Made by a program: the position numbers and the translations under genes
In this document: positions 35,764-45,333 of the stretch, piece after piece
How the letters are laid out: each line of letters starts with the position of its first letter
How positions within the stretch are numbered: the stretch's first letter is position 1
Assembly: GCA_019637395.1 (NCBI GenBank)
Contig: JAHBVR010000011.1
Location: 264,076-328,075, forward strand
Length of the DNA stretch: 64,000 nucleotides
Origin: Vulcanimicrobiota bacterium
GTDB lineage: Bacteria; Vulcanimicrobiota; Xenobia; Xenobiales; JADMJV01
Direction: 5' to 3'
Notes under the pieces: generated by a model
The model's input: only the letters and a program-made list of their open reading frames with translations
The model's database searches: none
What the model was told of the DNA's origin: nothing

Positions 35764-38700
35764 GTCGGCGAATTATATGCGATCCGGCTCTGAGACTCAA
35801 TAGAGCCAGCCTTGACCGCCTGGATGGCGGCAAAGATGGCCTCGTGGGTGGCCGGGGAAGCCAGCGCCACTTCTTTGGGTTTTTCCGGAGCAAAGGCGGC
35901 GATGGCCTCGCGGATCGCCTCACGGACCGAAAGCGCCAGCATGAAGGGCGGTTCCCCTACCGCCTTGCTGCCGTGAATGACCCCGGGCTGGGTCGCTTTC
36001 GGCAGCAAAGTCACGTTGAATTCGGCGGGGGCATCCCCGATCGAGGGGATCTGGTAGGTGCTGGCGGAGTGGGAAAGCAGCCGGCCGTCCTGGCTCCACT
36101 TAAGTTCCTCGCCGGTCAGCCAGCCCATGCCCTGGACGAAGGCGCCTTCGATCTGGCCGCGATCGACGTTGGGATTAAGCGAGTCGCCCACGTCCTGCAG
36201 GATGTCCACGCGCAGCACGCGCTTCATTCCCGTCAAACCGTCCACTTCGACTTCGCTGATGGCGGCGCCGTAGGCGTAGTAGTAAAACGGAATGCCGTGA
36301 CCCTTCTTTTTATCGTAGGCCAGTCCGGGCGTCCGGTAATATCCGGTGGTCGAGAGCGATACCTGGCTGAGGTAAGCGCGGTCGACCACCTCGGCGAAAG
36401 GCAGCTCGCCGATGCGGTCGCCGGCGAACTGCAGGCTTTCGGCGGCGCTCGGCTTGCCCTGCTCGGCCAGCATGCGGGCGGCCACTTCGGCCAGGCGCGC
36501 GCGTAGAATCTCACAGGCGGCGCGCACGGCCGCCCCATTCAGATCGGCTCCGCTGGAGGCGGCCGTGGGCGAGGTATTGGGCACCTTATCGGTGCGCGTC
36601 TTCATCACTCGCACCTGGTCGGCGGAAAGGCCCAGCTCGCGCATGGCTACGCCGCGCATCTTGGTGTACAGGCCCTGGCCCATCTCGGTGCCGCCGTGAT
36701 TGACCTGCACCGTTCCGTCCCGATAGATATGCACCAGGGCACCGGCCTGATTCAAGAACGAGGCGGTGAAAGAAATACCGAATTTGACCGGCGTCATGGC
36801 CAGCCCGCGCTTCTTGTGCGGGTGGCGGCTGTTCCATTCGGCTATGGCGGCGCGGCGCTCGGCCAGCTTGCCCTGTTCGCGCAACCATTCCCAGATCAGG
36901 GGAATGCGATTGTCTCCCAGCGGCTGCCCGTAGTGGGTGGTGTTGGTGGGGCCGCTGCCATGGTAAAGATTGCGCTCGCGCACCAGCTCGGGCTCCAGGC
37001 CCAGATGGCGGGCCACGCGATCCATCATTTCCTCGATGTAGACCATCCCCTGGGGGCCGCCGAAGCCGCGATAGGCCGTGTGGGAGCAATTGTTGGTCTT
37101 GCCCACCTGGCCGGTGAACTCGACCGCCGGGATATAGTAAGCGTTATCCAGGTGGAAAAGAGCGCGATCCAGGATCGATTCGGAAAGATCCAGCGCCCAA
37201 CCCCCATCGGAGACGAGCCGGGCCCGGGCCGCCGTCAGGCGCCCTTCGCCATCAAAACCGACCTCATACTGGCCAAAGAAAGGATGGCGTTTGCCGGTGG
37301 CCGTCATGTCGATGTCGCGATCGAGCTGCAGGCGCACCGGCTGACCCGTTTTCCAGGCGGCCAGCGCCACCAGCGAGGCCCAACCGTTGCCCTGGGTCTC
37401 TTTGCCGCCAAAGCCGCCGCCCATGCGCGGCGCCTCGACCACCACTTTGTTGCGCGGCAAATGCAGCACGTGGGAGACCACCGCCTGAATCTCCGAAGGA
37501 TGCTGGGTCGAGGAACAGACGAAGATGTCGCCATCGTCGCCCCGTTCGGCCCAGGCCGCCTGAGCCTCCAGGTAAAAATGCTCCTGCCCCCCCAGGTCAA
37601 ACTCACCCCGCAGGACATGGGGACTGCCTTTCAGGGCAGCCTCCACATCGCCGCGTCGAATCACGTGGGGGTCGGTATGAAAAGAATCCTGGGCCAGGGC
37701 CTGGCGGGCGTTGCGAATCTGGGGCAGCGGCTCGTATTCCACCACCACGGCGCGAGCCGCCTGTTTGCACTCTTCAAGAGTGCGCCCTACCACGGCGGCC
37801 ACCATCTGCCCGTGATAGCAGACCAGCCCGTCCCCAAACAGGGCCTCGTCCTGGCGCAGGGCGCCGATGTCATTGATACCCGGCACGTCTTGGGCGGTCA
37901 ACACCTTGACCACGCCCGGCATCCCTTCAGCGGCCGCGATATCCAACCGGGTTACCCGGGCATGGGCCTGGGTGGAAAGAACGGGCCAGACCTCGAGCAT
38001 GGTGCGGCGGCAGGCCTGATCGTCCACGTATTGAGCGGTACCGGTCACGTGGCCGATGGCGCTCTCGTGCTTCAAAACGGCCTCGGCATAGGAACTTCCG
38101 ACGCAAAAATCGGGGGGCGCTTCTTCCTCTCCCAGCCAGAATTTTTCCAGCAGGCTGGGAACCAGTTCGCGGCGGAACCAGGCGCCGGCGCGCACGTCGT
38201 CGATGGGGGCAAACTCACCGGCCAGCACCTTTTTGGCCTCCTCGACGGTGGCCGCGTCCCAGGGCTTGCCGACCAGGAAGTCCTCGGTCTGGCGGGCCCG
38301 CGAGGGAATGGCGGCCACTCCGCCATAGGCCAGCCGAGCCCGGGTGACGACCCCCTGGGGGTCCAATTCGACGGCAAATCCCGCCGATACGATAGCAATA
38401 TCCAACTCGCGGCGTTTGGACACCTTGTAGGCAGCCACCCGGCTGGCGGTCCGGCGCGGAATGGACACCGACACCATCACCTCGTCGGCGGCCAGCACGG
38501 TCTTGCGGTAGGCCACGAAAAAATCGGCCAGCGCCACGCTGCGCGTGCCGTTGGGGCCGGCCAACTGCACGGAGGCGTCGAGCGAGAGCAGCACCGGCGC
38601 CATATCCCCGATGGGCGAAGCGGTGACCAGGTTGCCGCCCAGGCTGGCGCGATTACGGATCGGTCGCGAGGCGAAGACGAGCAGCATCTTTTGCAGCTGC

Positions 38701-39506
38701 GGAAATTCCCCCTCGAGCGACTCTTCCAGCGCCGTCAGCGAGGCCGCCGCGCCCACTACCAGGGCGTCTTCCCGGCGTTCGATGCGGGTCAACTCCGGCA
38801 CCGCCTCGGTGGAAATGAGTAAAGGATAGCGCCGGTTGGCTTTATTGATGTAGACGCCCAGTTCGGTGGCGCCGCAGACCAGTTCCGCCGCGGGATGCTG
38901 AGCGCGCAATTGCAGCAAATCTTTCAGCGAGGTGGGCCGCAGAAAACCGTTGTAATCCAGGGCCTGCAAAACCGGCGCGTCCTGGCCCAGGCGCTGCTGG
39001 AAACGGTCGCCGGCGTCACGGTTCTGCCGGGCTTCCAGAAAAGCATCGCGGATGGGCCGGTAGCCGGTGCAGCGGCACAGGTTGCCGTTCAACTGGTCGT
39101 TGACCTGCCAGGGTTCGCTCAAATTCTCGCGATAGTAGCCTTCGAACATGGAGGCGATGAAACCGGGGGTGCAAAAGCCGCACTGCGAACCGTAGTTGCG
39201 CACCATGGCGGCCTGCACGGGGTGCAACGCCTCCGGGGTGCCGATGCCTTCGACGGTGACCACTTCCCGGCCGGCCAGGCTGGGCAGCAGCGCGATGCAA
39301 CTGTTGATAGCGCGATAGGTGGTCTTGCCGGCCGCGTTGCGGTCGACCACGGCCACGGTGCAGGCTCCGCAGTCCCCTTCGGCACAGCCTTCTTTGGTGC
39401 CGGTGTGTCCCTGAGCGCGCAGGTAGCAGAGCAGCGATTGGTTGGTGGATTCCCCGGAGACACGCACGGTGCGTCCGTTCAAAACAAATTCAAAAGACGA
39501 TTCCAT
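35760..39506 (-). CDS. xdh: Xanthine dehydrogenase, single-chain fused type
   Basis: It oxidises hypoxanthine to xanthine and xanthine to urate. One 1248-aa chain contains a plant-type 2Fe-2S domain (EGCAEGDCGACTVAV), the second 2Fe-2S helical domain (SQCGFCTPG and NLCRCTGYRPI), a CO-dehydrogenase-type FAD domain (about 185-440, with SLGGNLVTASPIGDM) and the molybdopterin domain (about 480-1230, with GGGFGGKE and the catalytic Glu in SKAVGEPPF). Most bacteria split this into XdhA and XdhB; the fused form is the eukaryotic layout. No XdhC maturation gene is in the window. It follows puuD in the minus-strand operon. Confidence 0.95.
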   Translation of the reverse strand: MESSFEFVLNGRTVRVSGESTNQSLLCYLRAQGHTGTKEGCAEGDCGACTVAVVDRNAAGKTTYRAINSCIALLPSLAGREVVTVEGIGTPEALHPVQAAMVRNYGSQCGFCTPGFIASMFEGYYRENLSEPWQVNDQLNGNLCRCTGYRPIRDAFLEARQNRDAGDRFQQRLGQDAPVLQALDYNGFLRPTSLKDLLQLRAQHPAAELVCGATELGVYINKANRRYPLLISTEAVPELTRIERREDALVVGAAASLTALEESLEGEFPQLQKMLLVFASRPIRNRASLGGNLVTASPIGDMAPVLLSLDASVQLAGPNGTRSVALADFFVAYRKTVLAADEVMVSVSIPRRTASRVAAYKVSKRRELDIAIVSAGFAVELDPQGVVTRARLAYGGVAAIPSRARQTEDFLVGKPWDAATVEEAKKVLAGEFAPIDDVRAGAWFRRELVPSLLEKFWLGEEEAPPDFCVGSSYAEAVLKHESAIGHVTGTAQYVDDQACRRTMLEVWPVLSTQAHARVTRLDIAAAEGMPGVVKVLTAQDVPGINDIGALRQDEALFGDGLVCYHGQMVAAVVGRTLEECKQAARAVVVEYEPLPQIRNARQALAQDSFHTDPHVIRRGDVEAALKGSPHVLRGEFDLGGQEHFYLEAQAAWAERGDDGDIFVCSSTQHPSEIQAVVSHVLHLPRNKVVVEAPRMGGGFGGKETQGNGWASLVALAAWKTGQPVRLQLDRDIDMTATGKRHPFFGQYEVGFDGEGRLTAARARLVSDGGWALDLSESILDRALFHLDNAYYIPAVEFTGQVGKTNNCSHTAYRGFGGPQGMVYIEEMMDRVARHLGLEPELVRERNLYHGSGPTNTTHYGQPLGDNRIPLIWEWLREQGKLAERRAAIAEWNSRHPHKKRGLAMTPVKFGISFTASFLNQAGALVHIYRDGTVQVNHGGTEMGQGLYTKMRGVAMRELGLSADQVRVMKTRTDKVPNTSPTAASSGADLNGAAVRAACEILRARLAEVAARMLAEQGKPSAAESLQFAGDRIGELPFAEVVDRAYLSQVSLSTTGYYRTPGLAYDKKKGHGIPFYYYAYGAAISEVEVDGLTGMKRVLRVDILQDVGDSLNPNVDRGQIEGAFVQGMGWLTGEELKWSQDGRLLSHSASTYQIPSIGDAPAEFNVTLLPKATQPGVIHGSKAVGEPPFMLALSVREAIREAIAAFAPEKPKEVALASPATHEAIFAAIQAVKAGSIESQSRIAYNSPT

Positions 39507-39543
39507 ACGCTTCCGTGATTAGCTTGCGGCCGGGCCGGCTCCT

Positions 39544-40728
39544 TTATTTCAGAGGGCAGCCGGCGGCGATCCAGCGCCCCAACTGCTCGCGCTCTTCCGG
39601 GGTCATCTTGGTGGCGTTACCCAGTGGCATGACCTGGCGATCGACGGCCTGCATCTTGATACGCTCGGCCGCCTCCACGATCTCGCGGGGAGTGTCCAGG
39701 CGGAGCCCCTTGGGAGCTTCCACAAAGCCCATGCCAGGCGATTCCGAATGGCACACGGCGCAGCGCTGGGCGACGATGACGCGCACTTCGGCGAACGGAG
39801 GAGCATCGCCGGCGGCCGGAGCTGGAGGCTTGGGAGCCGGCCAGGTCACCCAGAAGATGGCCGCGGTGGACAGGGCCGCGAAAGCCCCCGCGATCTTACC
39901 GGCGGTGGTAAAACCCACCAGAAAAAGGTGGCGCATGCCGGCTCCGAAGACGATGAACAGGGCCATCAACAACCAGTTGAGCGGGTGGCCGAAGATGCCG
40001 GCGAAGTGGTTGCTCAGCATCAGGAAAATGACCGGGAAAGTGAAGTAGGTGTTGTGAGTGGAGCGGAACTTGGCGTGCTTGCCCAGGCCATAGTCCACTT
40101 CGCCGCCCTCAGCCGCGGTGGAATACATCTTGCGTTGCGGCGGAATGATGTGAATCCATACGTTGAAGGCCATCAACGAGGCCATGACGGCGCCCATCTG
40201 TAAGAAGGCGGCGCGGCCCGAGAGAGTGTGGGTCAGCCACCAGTCCAGGCCGAACAGGTAGGCCAGCGTGATGGAGCCGCACAAGAGGGTGCGGTGGCGC
40301 AGCGGAGTGCGCCACAGTCCGTCATACAAAATCCAGGAACCTACGATCGAACCCAGGCTGACTCCGACGGCCTGCAAACCGCTGAGCGGGCGCACATCCG
40401 GATCCACCATATAAGAACTGGCGCTCAGCCAGTAGACCACGATCAGCAGCAGAAAGCCGCTGATCCAGGTGCCGGTAGCCTCCATCCAGAACCAGCGCAG
40501 CCGCGGAGGCAGCTTGCCGGCTTTGAGCGGCCGCTTTTCCACCGTGTAGTAGCTGCCGCCATGGATCAGCCAGGTGATGCCGGTGACGTAGGGGCGTTTC
40601 TCCGGATCCTCGTACATGTGCTTGTCCAGCCACATGAACAGCAGCGAATCGCCGATCCACATAATCGCGGTGATTACGTGGATCCAGCGGAGCAAGATAC
40701 CGAGCCATTCCTCGAAGGGGCCTAACAT
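39544..40728 (-). CDS. puuD: Urate hydroxylase PuuD with C-terminal cytochrome c
   Basis: This membrane enzyme oxidises urate to 5-hydroxyisourate. It has eight or so transmembrane helices (WIHVITAIMWIGDSLLFMW near the N-terminus, FNVWIHIIPPQRKM later) typical of the DUF989 urate oxidase family. A C-terminal cytochrome c domain follows, with haem motif CAVCH at about 323-327 and a candidate Met ligand in QVMPLGNATKM. The length, 394 aa, is normal. An AGGGG ribosome binding site lies 6 nt before the ATG. It lies between uraH and xdh. Confidence 0.93.
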   Translation of the reverse strand: MLGPFEEWLGILLRWIHVITAIMWIGDSLLFMWLDKHMYEDPEKRPYVTGITWLIHGGSYYTVEKRPLKAGKLPPRLRWFWMEATGTWISGFLLLIVVYWLSASSYMVDPDVRPLSGLQAVGVSLGSIVGSWILYDGLWRTPLRHRTLLCGSITLAYLFGLDWWLTHTLSGRAAFLQMGAVMASLMAFNVWIHIIPPQRKMYSTAAEGGEVDYGLGKHAKFRSTHNTYFTFPVIFLMLSNHFAGIFGHPLNWLLMALFIVFGAGMRHLFLVGFTTAGKIAGAFAALSTAAIFWVTWPAPKPPAPAAGDAPPFAEVRVIVAQRCAVCHSESPGMGFVEAPKGLRLDTPREIVEAAERIKMQAVDRQVMPLGNATKMTPEEREQLGRWIAAGCPLK

Positions 40729-40815
40729 GGAGAGCCCCTGATTCGCAGCCTACGCGGCGCTACCCTTGCTGGAAGATGATTTCGAGAGAATTTCTAGAAC
40801 GGGCCGGCGGTGCAA

Positions 40816-41160
40816 TCAACTTCCGCGATAGGTGCTGTAGGCGTAGGGCGAAACGAGCAAAGGCACGTGATAGTGCGCCCCGGCCTCGCCGATGCCGAAG
40901 CCGATCGGAATCACGTCCAAAAAGGGGACTTCCGCCAGGCTCACCCCCCGTTTTCGGAAATAGCTTCCGGCCTCGAACTCGAGCGTGTAGGTGCCCGCTT
41001 TGAGAGCCTCACCCTCCAGCAAGGGCCGGTCCACCCGGCCGTCAGAATTGGTGGTGGTTTCCACCAGCAGCTTCTTAGAACTGTCAAAGAGGCGAAGGGT
41101 CAGGCCGGCTGCCGGGCAGCCGTGCGCGGTATCCAGAACGTGCGTCGTCAGTTTTCCCAT
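40816..41160 (-). CDS. uraH: 5-Hydroxyisourate hydrolase (transthyretin-like)
   Basis: It hydrolyses 5-hydroxyisourate to OHCU. The 114-aa protein has the family signatures: [17 protein letters not shown] at the N-terminus, [17 protein letters not shown] and the diagnostic C-terminal YRGS. The ATG at 41160 places the His of the HVLD motif correctly, and the longer frame lacks support. It has no SD; TAATAT lies 7 nt upstream. It is the first gene of the minus-strand purine operon, 40 bp from the divergent puuE. Confidence 0.95.
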   Translation of the reverse strand: MGKLTTHVLDTAHGCPAAGLTLRLFDSSKKLLVETTTNSDGRVDRPLLEGEALKAGTYTLEFEAGSYFRKRGVSLAEVPFLDVIPIGFGIGEAGAHYHVPLLVSPYAYSTYRGS

Positions 41161-41200
41161 AGAGCGGATATTATGATCAATCGACAGGAAAGGGCAAATC
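41161..41200. promoter_or_regulatory. Compact bidirectional promoter region of the purine locus
   Basis: Only 40 bp separate the uraH and puuE start codons. On the minus strand TAATAT (41168-41173) lies 7 nt before the uraH ATG, with TTGCCC 18 bp further upstream. On the plus strand a GGAAAGG ribosome binding site precedes puuE. The plus-strand promoter must lie at least partly inside uraH. No operator dyad was recognised. Confidence 0.45.
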
Positions 41201-42100
41201 ATGAGTTCAGATCCCCGTGACTACGTGGGCTACGGCCAACATCCACCGCATCCGAAATGGCCCGGCAACGCGCGCGTGGCCGTGCAGGTGGTGCTTAACT
41301 ACGAAGAGGGCGGCGAGAACTGCGTGCTCAACGGTGACCCCGCCGCCGAGACCTTCCTTTCCGAAATCATCAACGCGCCCCGGGTAGAGGGGCGCCACAT
41401 GAGTATGGAGCAGATTTATGAATATGGCAGCCGCGCCGGCGTCTGGCGTCTGTTGCGTTTGTTCCGCAAATACAAGATTCCGGTGACCATCTTCGCGGTG
41501 GCCCTGGCCTTGGAAAAATACCCCGAAATGGCGCGGGTCTTCGTGGACGAAGGCCATGAGATTTGCTCCCACGGCTACCGCTGGATCAATTATCAGGATG
41601 TGGATGAAGCCACCGAGCGCGAGCACATGAACAAGGCCATCGAGATCATCCAGAGGCTGACCGGCGCGCCGCCGCTGGGCTGGTACACGGGCCGCACCAG
41701 CCCCAACACGCGCCGCCTGGTGGCCGAAAACGGCTCCTTCCTCTATGATGCCGACGACTACAGCGACGACCTGCCCTTCTGGACCCATACCGCCGGCAAA
41801 CCGCAGTTGATCGTGCCCTACACCCTGGACACCAACGACATGCGCTTCGCTTCCCCCCAGGGATTCAACACCGGCGACCATTTTTTCACCTATCTCAAGG
41901 ATGCTTTTGACACTCTCTATGAAGAAGGAGCCAGCGCGCCCAAAATGCTGTCGGTGGGCCTGCACTGCCGCCTCATAGGCCGGCCCGGCCGCATCGCGGG
42001 ATTGGAGAAATTCTTCCAGCACATCACGGCCCATAAAGATGTCTGGATCTGCCGCCGGATCGACATCGCCCGCCACTGGCACGAGCACCATCCCGCATGA
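41201..42100 (+). CDS. puuE: Allantoinase PuuE (polysaccharide-deacetylase fold)
   Basis: It hydrolyses allantoin to allantoate. The 299-aa sequence is close to the PuuE type throughout: [16 protein letters not shown] at the N-terminus, [25 protein letters not shown] and [13 protein letters not shown]. It uses the NodB fold rather than the amidohydrolase fold of AllB. It overlaps uraD by 4 bp (ATGA), beginning a five-gene coupled operon. Confidence 0.96.
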   Translation: MSSDPRDYVGYGQHPPHPKWPGNARVAVQVVLNYEEGGENCVLNGDPAAETFLSEIINAPRVEGRHMSMEQIYEYGSRAGVWRLLRLFRKYKIPVTIFAVALALEKYPEMARVFVDEGHEICSHGYRWINYQDVDEATEREHMNKAIEIIQRLTGAPPLGWYTGRTSPNTRRLVAENGSFLYDADDYSDDLPFWTHTAGKPQLIVPYTLDTNDMRFASPQGFNTGDHFFTYLKDAFDTLYEEGASAPKMLSVGLHCRLIGRPGRIAGLEKFFQHITAHKDVWICRRIDIARHWHEHHPA

Positions 42101-42546
42101 ACAAGCAAGACTTCGTTAAAAAATACGGCAGCATCTACGAACACTCGCCATGGGTGGCCGAAGCGGCCTATGGTTCCGAAGACCTGCCCGCTGCCATGCG
42201 CTCCGCCGTGGAAGCGGCCGGACGCGAGCAGCAGCTGGCCTTGCTGCGAGCCCATCCCGACCTGGGCGAAAAACTGGACACGCTCACGCCTGATTCCGTC
42301 TCCGAGCAGCAGGGAGCCGGGCTCAATCTGTGCAGCCCCGAGGAGTTCCGCGAGTTCCACGAGCTCAACCGGACCTACAAAGAGAAATTCGGCTTCCCCT
42401 TTATCGTGGCCGTCAAGGGACTGAACCGCCAGGACATCCTGCAGCGCTTTCGCGAGCGCATTCACAACTCGGCCGAGGCCGAGTTCCGCACCGCCCTCGA
42501 TCAGGTCCACCGCATCGCGGCCTTCCGCCTGGCCGATCTCTCATGA
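42097..42546 (+). CDS. uraD: OHCU decarboxylase
   Basis: It decarboxylates 2-oxo-4-hydroxy-4-carboxy-5-ureidoimidazoline to S-allantoin. The 149-aa helical protein has the catalytic histidine in LLRAHPDLGEKL, the EFHELNRTYKEKFGFPFI segment, then AVKGLN, all hallmark sequences. It overlaps puuE and allA by 4 bp each. Confidence 0.95.
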   Translation: MNKQDFVKKYGSIYEHSPWVAEAAYGSEDLPAAMRSAVEAAGREQQLALLRAHPDLGEKLDTLTPDSVSEQQGAGLNLCSPEEFREFHELNRTYKEKFGFPFIVAVKGLNRQDILQRFRERIHNSAEAEFRTALDQVHRIAAFRLADLS

Positions 42547-43028
42547 AAACGCTCAAACCAGAACCCCTGACCCAAGAGGCCTTCGCGCCTTACGGTGAGG
42601 TCATCGAGGCGGCCAACGCCCGTGAAGTGCGCACCATAAACCATGGAAATACCCGTCGCTTTCATGATCTGGCCGGGGTGGAAGTGGGCGAAGGCAGGGC
42701 GCTGGTCAGTATCTTTCGCTCGACGCCCCTGCCCCGGCCCATTCCCCTCAAAGTAATGGAGGTGCACCCGCTGGGTTCGCAGGCCTTTATACCGTTGAGC
42801 GGCCGGCCTTATCTGGTGGTGGTGGCCGGACCGGGTGAGTTTCAAGTCAAAAACTTGCGGGTTTTCTTAGCCGGTCCTCAACAAGGAGTGAATTACCACC
42901 AGGGCTGCTGGCATCACTACAGCCTGGCCCTCGACGAAGTGTCCGACTTTCTGGTGATCGACCGGGACGGACCTGGAGACAACTGCCTGGAAGTGTTCCT
43001 GGATGAGGAGATCGTCATTGACTACTGA
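42543..43028 (+). CDS. allA: Ureidoglycolate lyase
   Basis: It splits ureidoglycolate into glyoxylate and urea. The 161-aa cupin-like protein starts with LKPEPLTQEAFAPYGEVIEA. Later it shows VMEVHPLGSQAFIPLSGRPY and GVNYHQGCWHHYSLAL, which are the family active-site blocks. Its ATG overlaps the uraD stop. Its 3' end contains the ribosome binding site for the next gene. Confidence 0.93.
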   Translation: MKTLKPEPLTQEAFAPYGEVIEAANAREVRTINHGNTRRFHDLAGVEVGEGRALVSIFRSTPLPRPIPLKVMEVHPLGSQAFIPLSGRPYLVVVAGPGEFQVKNLRVFLAGPQQGVNYHQGCWHHYSLALDEVSDFLVIDRDGPGDNCLEVFLDEEIVIDY

Positions 43029-44073
43029 TTTTTTGCCGGCCTTTTTAATCGGCTATTCCAATTCGGACTTCACCCTGCCCCACGAGGTCGTGCTCCCCGA
43101 CGAGGCTCCGGACTGCCGCCAGCAGTTCACTCACATGGGGGCCCGCTACTCTGGCTACGAAACCCCCCGCCACCGGGCCACCACCCCCCGGGCGGACGGC
43201 TTTCTTTATGATCACGACGCTCACCACTGGCTGCACATCGGTCTCAAGCAGCGCTCCGCAGTGCGGCGCCTGCGCATCAGCACCAAATGGTTCACGGGCA
43301 ATCAGGTGCGGGCCGTCTCCGTCTATCTGATCGACGAACTGACCGGCTCCAGACAGCTGGTGCTGGATAGAGTGCCGCTCCAGCCCGACGCCGATCACGA
43401 ATTTGCGGTGAGCGGCCTGGCCAGCGAGTGTCTGGTCGAGTGCTACTACGAGGGGGGCATCGCGCGCATTCAGCTCTTCGGCTCCCCCGCCGAAGAACTC
43501 TTGCCGGTCCGTCCCAACCTGCTGGAAGGTGCCAAAATATCCCACGTTTCCAACGACCACTACGGCAACCCGGCCATGGCCGTGGCCGGCCAGCGCAAGG
43601 AAAACCATATGGTGGGCTGGGAATCGGCGCGCACCGGTTTTGGCGAGCGCGCTCTTTTTCATCTGGAAAAACCGGCCATCATCCGGGAGATCGTGGTGGA
43701 TACCTATCTGCACCGGCTCAACCCGCCCCTATCCTGTCACGTTTTCGGTCTGAACGAGGGGGACGCAAGCGCCATTGAAGCCCACATGCAGCAGGCGCCG
43801 CGCTGGAAACTGGTGCTACCGAACGGTCAGGAAATCATTCCGGAGGACTTTCAAGCCTATATGCTGACTCAAAAGTACCTCGAGCATGGAGCCAGGCAGT
43901 TCACTATTCAACTGCATCAAACCTCAACAAAATGGCTACCGCTGCTTCCCCGGGGAGAGTTGGCGCCCGATCGCTATCATCGCTTTCGTGACCTGGCTTG
44001 CCCCGGCCCCATCACCCACCTGCTCTACATGCACTATCCCAATGGCGGCATCCACGGTCTCCAGGCGTTATGA
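43018..44073 (+). CDS. alc: Allantoicase
   Basis: It hydrolyses allantoate to ureidoglycolate and urea. Two tandem allantoicase-type jelly-roll repeats are visible: GYETPRHRATTP with LRISTKWFTGNQ (first), and MVGWESARTGFGERALFHL with IREIVVDTYLHR (second). The sequence is divergent from well-studied members but the family is clear. A TTG at 43018 is preferred because GAGGAG (43005-43010) lies 7 nt upstream, inside the end of allA; the frame's earlier ATG at 43003 overlaps that SD. The length is then 351 aa. Confidence 0.85.
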   Translation: MTTDFLPAFLIGYSNSDFTLPHEVVLPDEAPDCRQQFTHMGARYSGYETPRHRATTPRADGFLYDHDAHHWLHIGLKQRSAVRRLRISTKWFTGNQVRAVSVYLIDELTGSRQLVLDRVPLQPDADHEFAVSGLASECLVECYYEGGIARIQLFGSPAEELLPVRPNLLEGAKISHVSNDHYGNPAMAVAGQRKENHMVGWESARTGFGERALFHLEKPAIIREIVVDTYLHRLNPPLSCHVFGLNEGDASAIEAHMQQAPRWKLVLPNGQEIIPEDFQAYMLTQKYLEHGARQFTIQLHQTSTKWLPLLPRGELAPDRYHRFRDLACPGPITHLLYMHYPNGGIHGLQAL

Positions 44074-45185
44074 TCACTGCGGAGCAACTTCCCGACGAGG
44101 AAAGCAGTTCTCAGGGCTGGCAGCCCGCCTATGTGCTTTACGGCGGAGCGCAACTCTTCTCAGCCGAGACGCACGACAAAATGCTGGGCCTGGCGCGCCG
44201 CTGGCTCAAAGAATACGCCTGGCTCAACGACACCACCAAAAAGCGCGTGGAAAAGCGCCTGGCCCAGCCGCTGGACGACCTGCGCATCGATTTTGAGGAT
44301 GGCTACGGCCGCCGCCCCGATGAGGAAGAAGACGCCCACGCCCTCAAAGTGGCCCAGGCTTTACCGCAGGTACACGAGCCCCGGCGTTGCGGCATCCGTA
44401 TTAAGCCGGTCACCCGCCGCTTCGCCGCGCGCGGCCTGCGCACACTGGAGATCGCTCTGCAAAACCTGACCGTCTGGCCCCGCGGTTTCTGCGTCACCCT
44501 GCCCAAACTGGAAGAGCCCGCCCAGGTTCGCTTTGTGATTCAGGAATTGGAGCGCATCGAAAAGGGACGCCCACCCCTGCCCCTGGAGCTGATGATCGAG
44601 TCGCCGGCCGGGCTGCGGCGGGTCCACGAGCTGGTCCAGGCCGCCGGGGAGCGGGGCCGCGGCGTGCATTTCGGCCCCTTCGACTTCCTGGCCAGTTGCG
44701 GCATCGGCCACGGCGATCTGCTGCACCCCGTCAACCGCCAGGCTCGGGCCCAACTGCTGCTGGCGGTGAGCGGCACGGGCCTGGAGTTGGCCGATGGTCC
44801 GACCACTCTGCTGCCGCTTCCCCCGCACAAGCAACCCGCCGGGCCGCAGATCGCCGAAAACCAGAAATCGGTGCGCCTGGCCTGGGAATTCCACCGCGAC
44901 CAGGTGCTGGCTACTCGCGAGCAAGGCTATTTTCAGAGCTGGCTGCTGCACCCGGCCCAACTGGTGAGCCACACGGCCGCGCTGCTCCAAGAAAACGAGA
45001 AGGCTCTGCCGGGCGCGCTGGAGCGCTTGACCGCTTACTGGCGTGGCCGGGGACAGGCCCGCGCCAGCGGCGGCGATTTCGATGACCGGGCCACAGCCCG
45101 GCAGTGGACGCGCATCGTGGCCCAGGCAGTGGAGCTAGGCCTGATGGACGAATCCGGCCTTCCCCCCGAGTGGCGGCAAGTTTAA
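44070..45185 (+). CDS. CitE-like aldolase/lyase family protein (DUF6986-like)
   Basis: A 371-aa TIM-barrel protein with motifs of the HpcH/CitE aldolase superfamily: LRIDFEDGYGRRPDEEEDAH (Asp/Glu metal residues), CGIRIKPVTRRF and LELMIESPAGLRRVHELV. It resembles the DUF6986 proteins found beside allantoicase in Actinobacteria. Glyoxylate is a natural substrate or product for CitE-type lyases, so it may process the end product of this pathway; that is inference. The ATG overlaps the allantoicase stop (ATGA). It is the last gene of the operon. Confidence 0.78.
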   Translation: MITAEQLPDEESSSQGWQPAYVLYGGAQLFSAETHDKMLGLARRWLKEYAWLNDTTKKRVEKRLAQPLDDLRIDFEDGYGRRPDEEEDAHALKVAQALPQVHEPRRCGIRIKPVTRRFAARGLRTLEIALQNLTVWPRGFCVTLPKLEEPAQVRFVIQELERIEKGRPPLPLELMIESPAGLRRVHELVQAAGERGRGVHFGPFDFLASCGIGHGDLLHPVNRQARAQLLLAVSGTGLELADGPTTLLPLPPHKQPAGPQIAENQKSVRLAWEFHRDQVLATREQGYFQSWLLHPAQLVSHTAALLQENEKALPGALERLTAYWRGRGQARASGGDFDDRATARQWTRIVAQAVELGLMDESGLPPEWRQV

Positions 45186-45333
45186 AAAAAACAGGTTTAA
45201 GCCAGCGGGTTTCGGTACATTCTAACTCGATAACCCAGGGGCCATGTCCCTCGGGCTGCCAGCGCGTCTGGCACGATGCCGGTGGGTGGCAGCTTTTCAG
45301 CTGAATCGCCGGGAAAGACGAAGGAAACATAGG

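Noticed and set aside
36696..38822. 708-aa open frame antisense to xanthine dehydrogenase
   Set aside because: Frame openness is a GC-bias artefact; there are no domains, and it lies wholly within xdh.
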